From Hemicentrotus pulcherrimus (Eukaryota; Echinodermata; Echinoidea; Camarodonta; Strongylocentrotidae), in assembly GCA_003118195.1 (NCBI GenBank), contig BEXV01000119.1:83256-147255 (forward strand): a stretch of DNA of 64,000 nt. Direction: 5' to 3'. Each line of letters begins with the position of its first letter. Position 1 is the stretch's first letter. The position numbers were made by a program, and so were the translations under genes. Below are positions 13,301-25,300 of the stretch, piece by piece. The notes beneath the pieces were generated by a model. It saw only the letters and a program-made list of their open reading frames with translations, searched no databases and was not told the origin of the DNA.

Positions 13301-16300
13301 AAAAAAGAGTTTGTAAGTTTTCAATTGATAGTAGGGCATGTGAGATATCTTGATCAATGTCAACTCTTTATAAAACAGGGCCCTGGGAGAGAGAGAGAGA
13401 GAGAGAGAGAGAAAAAATATATGATGAAGAAAATATTACATTATTTTATATGGAGTGTTACAGGTTTTAATACAAAGATTATAACAGTAGAAACTGAGAA
13501 AACTATCTTACTTCGCTGCCATTAGATGGAGCTTGTGTAATGACCCAAGATGAAGGAGGTACCAGTTATACTTCATGTATTTTTTCAATCTATAAGCATT
13601 TATCCATGTATTTATTACTAACAAAATTAGACATTTGTTCTATATATTTATGTAAAAAGCTGTGCTCACAATTACCCCTGAATGTTTGTATTTACTCTTC
13701 ATTTGTGTGTGTGAATTCCTTGCACTAACATGAAAATGTATGTATATGTCATTAATTTATCAAAGTCAACATTTGCTTTCTACAGCTTCACAATTGATCA
13801 CAGCTGATATGCTTTTAATAATCATTTCATTTCCTTTTCTCTCCACTCCTCCCCACCCAAATTTTGTTTTCACTATCCTAACATATACATTAATATTGCT
13901 ATATAACATACTAACTATTGAATTTTGTTGTCATAACTTGTTGAGGTCTTACATAACATTTCTCACATACCAACTCAATCTTTTGAACTGTTTAAAATAT
14001 TTTTTTTTAAATTCATATATTGCGTTCATCAAAAAAACAAAAAAACTTGGAAAACAAATCAAATTCTCTGCAAATTCTTCCCAAACTTTCAAATTTAAAT
14101 GATTTTACTGATGAATTATTCCCGTGGAATAAAAATCTATATTTGATTGCTGTGCTGTGTAATATATATTCTTTTTGGGGGATGCCTCCCATCAAAATTA
14201 AATGGATAACAACAATGCTGATACAAACCTGTTTGTATGGGCTGTGCCATTATTGTTTGTTGTATATTCCATAAAAATATTTACCCCTAATAATGCCCAC
14301 ATAAAATCAACTTATTGTATATACATATATATTTGTACACCATGAATGTTATGCATGCTTTGTGAATGTAGACACTGATAAAAACCCTAACTCTAACTCT
14401 CCTACCAAAGAAAAAAAGAAAAAGAAGCGGAAGAAGAAGTTTGTGCGGATCAGACGTGCAGAGAAACGGTTACGCTTCGCCATTCGTCATGCGGTGAAGA
14501 CGCAGGCTTTCTATTGGCTAGTCATCGTCCTTGTATTTCTCAACACCATCTGTGTAGCTATAGAACACTACAACCAACCCCATTGGCTAGAACAATTCTT
14601 ATGTGAGTACTTCCTTACCTTTTTAAAGATAAAGTTGAGTTCTGGTCATGCGATTGCATTGAGAAATCAATCAGAAAAGGTTGACCATTTGCATATAAGT
14701 ATTGGTTTGTAATGCAAGATTCTGGAATCATCAATATGATAAAAAATTGGCCCAGTCTTGGCAAAAGTGAAATGCACTGTACACAGAAAGATGTACATGT
14801 GACTACACAAACATGTAGCGTAAAAATGTGGGGCTCAATTTCAAAAATGATACATTTCATATTAAGAATATAAAGGCATTTTAAGAGCCATGCTTTTCAG
14901 GGAACTTTATTTCTCTGATGTCCATCCTCACTTGCATAATAATATACAAATATACAAATATACAAATATACGTAGCTGTAAGAAAGAATAGTGGAAAATA
15001 TTTATCTGAGGAGGGACTGGCTTAGTACTATTTTTTCCAAGGGGCAAAGCCCCGAGGGAAAAATAGAATCTATTTCCAGTCCCTCTGAAGATATTTAATT
15101 TCCACTATTCTTACGAACTAAATGCTTGGTATATTTGTTTTATATCACTTTGTTACGATCTGAATGTTTGACCTAATGAATGGCTGGCATATGGTTTTTA
15201 ACTTTATTCTTATGTCACCCACATTGGGCCGGGTATTTGAGAAGTTTACAAACAGTTTGAATTTGTCAATGGAACCTGGGCACAATTATATTAACGCGCA
15301 TTTAATGAGACACGCTTATTGCGCATTACTTCTGACTGAACATGATGTGATGTAACAATGCTTATCCACCTGAAAATCTCATAGAGCCTGCGCAGTTCTG
15401 CCCATGAAAAAATAGTGGAAAATATTTTGAGCTCTGGCAGAGATTTGATTCCAATAGTGAAATTATATTTTATCACGTGACCACCAATTGACCAATCATG
15501 TATTGAGAAAACTCATGAATATTCATAGAAGTGATATAACAATGAATATTAATGCTCACAATTTTTTTTCCACCTCTCCCCAGAGCTCAACCTTCTCTTT
15601 AACTCTTTATTAGCCACACATATAATGTCCATGTGCCATAATGTAGTTTTTCATGGAATAGATATACCAAAGGCTTGAAGGTTATTTACCCGTTTCCATT
15701 GCAAGATTAATGTATACTGGTGTTAACCCTTTGCTTACGGTAACCTGGTGGTCCCTGTGTTAAGCCTATGGGACTTATACAATTCAGTAGTTGAGGGTTG
15801 TCATAGAGCTAATCATGACCGGAAATCATGACCGGAAATTGGTAATTTTGCAAAGGCATTGTGTTGCACAAAGCAATCCTCTTGTCGATTGGTGTCTATT
15901 CTTTTGTGCAAAACTTCCCATGTGCATAATTGCGCATGTGGCAAATAGACAACCCTGCAGAGAGGCAGAGAAAGCAACCAAAGTGTTAAAGGGTACCAAC
16001 AACCTTAAAAATATTTTATTCTGTGTATTAATAGCTCCATAAGGATTTTGTTAAAATTATATGTTTGAAACCTCTGGAAATAGTGGCAAGTTTGAATATA
16101 TCAAAATGCATTCTCGTATAGTATGTTTGAGAACAACTTCTAAGTGAACATGTGGTATGCTTCCAATTACTATCTAGATAAGATGTGAACTCACTTCTCT
16201 TGCATTCCTGATTTACAGGAAACACCATTCATTTAAAAAATTTAGAATTTTTTCTTCTGCAAATTGGGNNNNNNNNNNNNNNNNNNNNNNNNNNNNNNNN

Positions 16301-19300
16301 NNNNNNNNNNNNNNNNNNNNNNNNNNNNNNNNNNNNNNNNNNNNNNNNNNNNNNGAAATTTGCAGATATGTGTATTGAATTGGAGACAGTAGCTCAAATA
16401 GAACAATGGAGTTGGATCTGGGATTACCTGGGTTTGTAACTAAGCTTGCACACCTGAGTGCCAATAATTCTAAATTACACAATTGCTTGCATTGGACTTC
16501 AAATTTGTGTGATGCTAGATTGCTACGAGTACATACTTTTCATCTGCACTTACATATATAAGGCATAATATTGACCATACAACTTTATAATCATTGATTT
16601 TCACCATTATTTATCCTCTTCTATCTTAAAACTCTTACCCCCTTGACATAACAAATTATTTATATATTACTACTTACATAACAAATTCTGTGACATATCA
16701 AATATTTATTTTAAAAATCTTTTATCTCACTACAGACTATGCAGAAATAGTGTTCCTTTGTATCTTCATAATGGAAATGGTCATAAAGTTATATGGCCTG
16801 GGGCCTGGGGTCTACTTCCAATCAGCTTTCAACAAATTTGACTGCATTGTAAGTATTCTGATGGATTCTAAAACTCTTGTTCAAATAAGACGCAGTAAAC
16901 AACTGCAAAGAAAAAATTGCTGCAGTTTTTGTTAGTAAAAGAATAACAACTGGACGCAACAAAGGCCCTGCATGTATATTGAACTCAGTGTTATAAGATG
17001 CAGAAATGTCACTAAAAATAAACTGCTACAGTTTTGCTGTATCATAAGTGAACAATGCTCAAGCCATTGTTTGTAAGCCCTTGCAGTGCCATATGCTTAA
17101 ATTTGCATTTTGTTTTTTTTAACTAGGAATTTGTTTAATGTACAGTATGTGTAATGTGTAGGCTAATCATGCAAAGAAATATGGGACCATACACATGTGG
17201 ACGAAACAAATATCCATGTTAAACGAACATTGGTCAAATAAATACATTAAATTGAACTCAATTTAATGAATGGTTATTAGGCATCATTGAGATGAATAGT
17301 CAGTATTGAATGATAACCCAGTGATGAATATTATAGCACCACAAACAGCAACAGATAAACCTGTTTTTAACAGAGAAACATCTTTATTTTCCATTGTGGA
17401 ACAGGTTATATGCGCGAGCATGTTCGAGGTAATCTGGACTAAATATAAAGAAGAGTCATTTGGCCTTAGTGTACTACGAGCTCTTAGACTCCTTAGGATA
17501 TTCAAAGTAACAAGGTAAGTCAAGTGATCATGTCCAGCCAATCAAATCTCTCTAACCAATTATCAAGCTTGACCGTTGACCTGCTGCATTTATTGGATAG
17601 TCAGACATTTCTTTACTGTTTTTCTCTAACTTGATTCCCGGGAGAAAAGGGTTTAGTTTTTGCTGTTCAATTTACCCTCCAAATAGTCTGATTTTTTCAG
17701 ACAATTTATCAAACTATTGGATCGTTTGTTTACTTCTCAAACTTGTTCCATAAATTGGCAAAGTTGTGTAGAGGAGGAACCAACATACCGGTACTATAAT
17801 TTATTGGTAATTCTTTGACAATTGCAAAGTGATTTTTGCCTTTAAAATCCATGTTTTATAAACATTCCAAAAAGGTATTTAGGGAGATGATGTTTTCATT
17901 TCTTTATTTTTATAGAATGGTTTCCTATGGATGTTTTATTTCATGTTATAATTTGTGTCACTCGTTTAACTATTCATTGATATTTTTGATAATTGTTAAT
18001 GTTTTTTTCCTCCTCTTTCTGTTGGATTACATTGATTCTTGATATAAATGTTTGTTTTTTACAAGTGAATTAGTAATTGAAAACATGGACAACATCATAA
18101 ATTGGCATTATTTGTAATCTTCCCTTTGAATGTACACAATTGTATCTAAAAACTACAGTACCAGGAGTTTATCTTTGTCATGGGGAAAATATGCATTGTG
18201 CGCTGTGTTGGTCATGAGTAAACTAAGAATACAGTTGTTTTGCCTATCATGTTTCCATCATTGCAAATTCTCTATTCCCCATTCCATTATGTTGCTTTTA
18301 CCCCTTATGTGTGATTATCACATACACACATATTCATATTTTTAAGTAGGGAGACAAAAACATTGTCAGAATTGATTTAATGTAGCAGTCCTATGTAGTA
18401 TTCATCAAATAATGATGATGGCCTGCTCACATATTGCATGTTCATTCTCTCTGGAGAAATCTCTCCTGATGTGAGCAACCCTACCTTCCAGATGGGTAAT
18501 TAGTAATATTCATCCATGTGTTTAGTATGCACATACACCACTTCCAGATGACTCATGCTTCTATCTCTATGGTCACACCTTTGCAAGTCATCATCCTTCA
18601 AAAAATGTTTTAATACTTAACCCGTTTAGTGTTGATTTATACTACCCAAATCATTATATTAACTTGATTTCATCCTCATTGTATGAATACAAATTTGAAA
18701 AATATAAAACTTTTTATCCCGGATATGAACCAAATTTCCTGATATTTATTGACTTTATCCCATTGATAGATAGAGCTAGATATTTTCTGTATACAGCCTA
18801 GGGGGATGAGAGATTTTAGAAGTCAAGGGATATACATCTTATGATTCATGATCTTATATATACATTGTGCCCTTTGAAGCAAACTTTCCTCTCTTTTTTT
18901 TTTTGTTTTGTTTATTGTTGGTTGAATTGTTGGATCAAAGTGGATGATATTCATGTTTATATTGAGTTTCTTCATGCTGTGGTTGTTCCTTGGTTAGTAA
19001 TATATTGGCGGATACCTTCCAATCTAAATAATCTGATTAATTTCAAGGAAGAATGGATATTGGGTGTAAAGCTGGAGTGAAGAAAGGGGCTCGGTAGAGG
19101 GTGTCACTCTCATCCATTGATACGGAGTTCTCCCTAACTTGATTTAGGAAAGGGGCTCTCTTTTAGCCAGACATTTAGGGAGACGTGTAATCCTCGCCCT
19201 GCTCTCTTTTACGCTCAAGGAACTTTCTTCCCGTTACCATCTCTCTCTCAATTTCTCTACTTTTATATTCTTCCTGAATTTCTCTACTTTTATATTCTTC

Positions 19301-22300
19301 CTGTTTTGCTTTCCCTTTCCTTTTCTCATATGCATGTCTGCTTTTCATTTCTGCTTCCTGCCACTTCTTCTTTCTTTCTTTCTCCGTTCTATCCTCTTTC
19401 TGTGTTCCTGTCTCCTCTTTGTTCCTCTCTTTTTTGCCTTGCCTTTGGATGTTTATTAATCAACACTGCTTGCATTGTTCAGGCCATAATTTACGATGCA
19501 GTCTTTGGTACGAATCGCTATGCAATATCTAGGATATATTAATATTTAATACTTTGAGACAAACCAATTTCTTGTGGAATAACAATTGATCACATTTTCC
19601 CGGAAATAGACAAAAGCTTGATTCAAAAGGATAGAAATAGTAATCTAATACTAAATATGGAAACAGTTATCTACCCAATGGTGGTTGAATTTGTACTTTT
19701 ATTACACGATAAAACAATATTATAAATAATGAACATGTACATGTAGGTTGAAGGATTGGGATACAATTGGTGGATTATAGGAGATAATAATTGGATGTCA
19801 CGAGGTATGGATTTGTTTGATGTAGTCCCAGACTGTTGCTCAAGACTAGAGCTCAGAGCATTGAATAAGAACACCCTCTTCGCGATGTAGTCCCAGACTG
19901 TTGCTCAAGACTAGAGTTCAGAGCGTTGAATAAGAACACCCTCTTCTCGATGTAGTCCCAGACTGTTGCTCAAGACTAGAGTTCAGAGCGTTGAATAAGA
20001 ACACCCTCTTCTCCTTTCCATCAATGTTTGATGAGGTATGCCTGGCCGAACATTTCCGCTTGTTTTCTCCTCTTCTCCTATCCTTCTCTCTCTTCCCATG
20101 CAAAATGGATGAACGGTTCATCAAAGATGCCTGCAAAGAGGACCATGGGATTGTACGCTACACCAAGCACTGCTCTCCCTAATTCATTATGATAATGGTG
20201 GAATCCACCACGGGGCTATACACTTACACTCGGCACGGCTGTCCGATCAAGCTTTGTTTCTGGAAATTATCAAATTCCGCCACTCTTTGACTCTCAATGG
20301 GAGGAAATGAAGCCCACATTAGAGGTGTCTAAGTTTGTATTAAGACAACAAGGAGCTACAACGCTAACCCTATTCATTCCTGAATTCCCTCACCCCCAAA
20401 GGCCAAACATAGGATCTACCCAGTTCCAGTAACTCCCTGTGCCTACAATGCTTCAGCGTTAGATGTTATGGATGTATTCAAGCTTAAAGCTAATTTTGAG
20501 CTCTGGTATGGGCATCGTTTGTCAAGAGAACATGGCTAAAATTAATTCTGGATTGTTTATTCTGCCGTAAATTGATTATTTGAACCAGTATTTAAAAAAA
20601 ACTCTCTCAAAATCTTGCTTGAAATCATCTGCAATGAAAGCCACAACTCTCATTTGCACACAGTGACCATGCAGTGTTAAGCCCATGGTCCTGGGTCTTC
20701 TTACCTTGAATTCCCTATCTTTCTCTGCTCATTACTCAGCCACTATACATTTTCTACAAAAATCATTTGGCCCATGTCATTTATTTATAGTCTTGAACAT
20801 TCAGTATAAGTTTTGTTGGATTCTGTGAGAATTTATATTCTATCATTACCAGATCTCAAGCTTGTCTTTAATGCTATTCCCACTTACTGGTAGAACAATT
20901 TGTTACTATTACTTTAGTGATAATCCCATTTTCATAATGTTTTGACAAGTTATTGAAGCACTCTCTTAGCAATAAATCACTCTAACATTTAAATCACTGT
21001 TACCTGGAAATTTCTTTACCAGATTGTTTACAAGAGGAGTGAGAATAATCGAATGTCTTATGTAGAATAACTTGAATACATCAACATTTTGCCAATTTGT
21101 ATGTTGTCCATGTTTTCAATCTACATGTTTCTGTAATATTTTGCAATGAACATATATATTACATGCTGTCCTTGCCACCTTTTGTTTTTTAAACGTATGG
21201 AAGTATTTTTCAAACATTATTTATTCAGGAGCGAGCGTTGGATGATACATCTGCATTTCCCCCATTGTAATATTTTCAAAGAAGAAATGATAAAATCGAC
21301 TGAAGTGCAATTTATTTCAATGATCATTATAGAGAAATTGCATTTTTGAACTTGTGAGTGCTTTCCATAACAGGTGAAATGACTGATAATTTATTGTGTT
21401 ATTGACATATTTCTTCCATGATATATATTTCTATCTCCCCCTCTTGTATACAGCTTTGTATTCATCATTGTACTGAACCACCTGTTGTCAGTATTTGTAT
21501 TGAATTATTCATGTGTGTGCTTTCAAATTGCCCTACTTCTATTTATGAAAGATAGATCTGGTCCAATTGGTTTTTATACCTCCCTATTAATATATGTTTT
21601 TTTTCTGCAGGTATGAGATTTGACACCTTTTGCGTGAGTGGTTTATGATACAGCTACATGCAATACCACTTGTCAAGGTGTGTGTGAGCGTGGGTGTGTG
21701 TGTCTTATACATTGAGTGAGTGATGAGGAGTATTATAGTTATCAGGGTAGAGTGTGTATGCGTGTGCAGCCATTAAGTTTTCATATCGGGTTACACCTTG
21801 TTTTATGTGTAATCAGAAATTCGACGGAATGAGTCATGGTCATGGCAGTATATGCATATTTTGTATGATATGTTAATAAATGTAGTCATTGTGGGCTTTT
21901 ATGTTTCAGTACTTCAGTGGTAAAAGATTGGCATCTCCGTGCCCACGATGCCAGCAACTCTTGTAAGGACAGATCATCCCAATATTTGTAGGAGTAGATT
22001 AAAAAGTGCAACTCAAGGTTTCTGGTGATAAAAATTTAAGAAGAGTCCAACCTAGCATCATTTAAAATCATCCCCGAACTTTCTTTCGAGTCGATTACTA
22101 TCGCGTTTTCTTTATATGAGTATTTCCAATAATGCATTTAGACAAACAATAGTTGAAATCTCAATAATCATTTGATATTAAAGTCTTAAAGTGTAGCACA
22201 TGTATATATTCAATTTCTTTTCTGAATCATGATATAATACAATTTTCATAAATTTCTGTTGATGTTTGTAAAAATTTGGTTCAAAATAGCATGTGCAGAT

Positions 22301-25300
22301 CAACTGTACACTGGCCTTTGTAAATTCACTGTTAGCTTTTGAAAAGGACATAGTATAGATAAAAAAAATATTATAGGCTCTGTCTTGTATAATTTCCAGG
22401 CTTTTTTAAAGGAAATTTGATTCCAGACAAACTGATTTGCAGCGAAACGTCTCCCTTCGCTGTGAAATAAACTGATATTTAGCATCCCCGATGTGCCTAA
22501 TATAAAACATGAAATAATGTTCAACTGTTAATTGCAATGTATGGGCCATATCCTATGTTAATTAATCTCTAGTATTATACCAGAAAAAATACAAACCTTT
22601 CTATGTTTTTAATGAAGGACAACTGTACTATTGGACTAATATTGACTCTAATTGGCACCTTGAGTATTAATGAGGAATACCCATGTATATAATTATAATG
22701 CTCTATAGGCGTTGGAAAAGTACATGTATTTGTCTATTCTAGTACAGGTGTACAGTGTATGTGTAAGTTCGTATTCTCATGTTATTATTTCCAGGACACG
22801 AATGTCCGTTATCATACTAGAAACGTGAATGTACTAGGATAGATCACTTTTACAATTATCTGTATAGTTATCTCAGCGTGTGTGCAATATGTATAAATTG
22901 ACTGACTGTTTCCCCCAATGAACAAGCAGAGTGTGAGTATAATCGCTGTTGATTGGTTTGTCTGTGTGAACATGACATTTGGTTAGTAAGCCTATGAACA
23001 GAGCTTGAGTATGATCGTTGTTGGTTCGTCTGTGTGAACATGATATTTGGTTAGTAAGCCTATGAACAGAGCTTGAGTATGATCGTTGTTGGTTCGTCTG
23101 TGTGAACATGACATTTGGTTAGTAAGCCTATGAACAGAGCTTGAGTATGATCGTTGTTGGTTCGTCTGTGTGAACATGATATTTGGTTAGTAAGCCTATG
23201 AACAGAGCTTGAGTATGATCGTTGTTGGTTCGTCTGTGTGAACATGACATTTGGTTAGTAAGCCTATGAACAGAGCTTGAGTATGATCGTTGTTGGTTCG
23301 TCTGTGTGAACATGATATTGGTTGGTAAGCCTATGAACAGAGTGTGAGTAGAATCGCTGTTGGTTCGTCTGTGTGAACATGATATTGGTTGGTAAGCCTA
23401 TCAACAGAGTGCGAGTAGAATCGCTGTTGGTTTGATTGTGTGAACATGACATTATGAACAGAGCGTGAGTAGAATCGTTGTCGGTTTGTCCGTGTGAACA
23501 TGACATTGGTTGGTAATCTATCAGACGGTAGACAAGACGACCTTGTAATGCACTGTGTATGTGATGCGTTCACCAGAACCCTTTCCCTCGTTTTAATTAC
23601 TCCTGCAGCTAGTGCCTGTCACTCCCTTTACATACACAAACACAGGGTAGCATGGGACCTATTATAATGCATTATGACGACTATTGCTAATGTCATTAAC
23701 AGCAGCAGACAGGGCCTAGTCTTTCCTTCCATACTCATTGTTGATAATCCTCATAATTTTTGCCTAATTAGTGAGCATATATGATGATATATTTTGGACT
23801 ATAATCATGATTATTCCTACTGTAGTGGAGTGGGGGGGGGGAGGGGGTTACATAGCCTTTAAAATATAGCAGTTTTATTAATTAATAGAGAATGTATGTA
23901 CGTACAGGTGTACAAATATTTTAGATTACCAGGTAAGCTTTTTTTGCGCAGACTTCACACTTCAGTAGCTAGAATGTTTTTTGTTTGTTGAATATGCAAT
24001 TTACATGATTGGAAAGTATCAATCAATATTAAATTATTTGCTGAAAGAATATTTGCCTTTTTGTCTCATGTTTTTTATATTTGTATGGTAAAGATAGATA
24101 GAAATTTAATCAAGCTAGGCTTTATCATTACTGTACTTTCATTTCCCAAAGAAAATTTAAATGACTAAACTCTAAATTACTTTTTTTGTAATTGTCTTCT
24201 TTTGGAAATAATGAATCAAGAGTTATTTCATTTCGTACATCAATTAATTATTTAATAAGTGACAAAGTCAGGTCTGTGATGTGGAGACTAGGCAGCGTGC
24301 CTTGAGATGCTGTAGAGCGGTCCCACTTGCTTCATGCTTTCCTCATCAACCAAAACATCTGCAATTTACCTTCGCTTTCCTAATTCAATTAACTTGTGCA
24401 AATCAAGAAATTGTTGTGCAATAACCTTCTTCAGGAATTCCACTATCTTCACAACAGGATCCGGCAGGATGAGATGAAACACTGGCATGTCTGCATATTA
24501 TTTGTGTGAAATCCTCCTAATCATATTCCGTTTTCTTATCCCTTCATTCAGCATCAAGAAAATGCATATAATGTTATACTTGTATGTACTTACAGAATAA
24601 TGGAGTTATTTGTGATACTTTTTATTATAAGTTTTATGCATCATCAACATACAGATTTCTGACATTGTTTAAGTGTTTGTATGTTTTAATAACCCTGCTT
24701 AATCCTGAACAGTGTATATATAATATATACTCCCGACTCAAACCTATTCCCAAAGTGTAACTTTTGATACGAGCCTTGTAATTAGTGCAAAGGGAAAATG
24801 ATTTTTTCAGCAGATCTTTACTAGCTACAATGTGCATAGTTTCCTTTTAAAAAGTTTTTAATGAAGATTTTAGCTGAGAATGTTAAAAATAAAGAAAGAG
24901 AGATGCTGGTAGATAATGATCATAAATGGTGCTATCAGATGGTTGTATGAGACACACTCCTTGGACAATTGCTCCTCTGAAAATTCCTGCTCTTAATTTC
25001 CCCAAAACCTGGTGCCCAACACTATACCTCACACCTATCCCTAACCCTAAACCTTATTTACAACCCAAATGCAACCCTAACCCAAGACTTTTGACAAAAT
25101 AAAGGGCGGAGCAATTGCGACCAGAGCAAATAGAAAATCCCCTATTAGATGACTGGAATAAAAGAGACCCATTTTGAATTGCTATATGAAAAAGGAAAAC
25201 TGGTTTTATGTTTTAGTGGTAAACCTGGTGTTCAGGGTTTTTAAAATGTTTCCCTTATTAGTTAGTTTTCTTTCATTTAGCATGGAAAAACCCCAAACTG

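Larger units (their letters stand above)
3251..14371 (+). other. 11.1-kb intron between w2 and w3
   Basis: Holds the 3290 minisatellite, a dispersed repeat copy at about 5880, CT-rich tracts (about 6520-6665 and 9745-9895), the 8304-9062 nested repeats, inverted-repeat elements at 10274 and 12188, and a GA run at 13387-13411. I looked for an extra phase-1/phase-1 exon and found none. Confidence 0.6.
14603..16735 (+). other. Intron between w3 and w4
   Basis: Contains a nested hairpin (14979-15114), a dispersed repeat copy (about 15718), and an assembly gap. No coding sequence seen. Confidence 0.65.

Noticed and set aside
22873..23573. Series of repeated open frames on the minus strand, or a CRISPR-like array
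   Set aside because: The 68-bp units are contiguous with no unique spacers, in an animal intron; the peptides are repeat translations.
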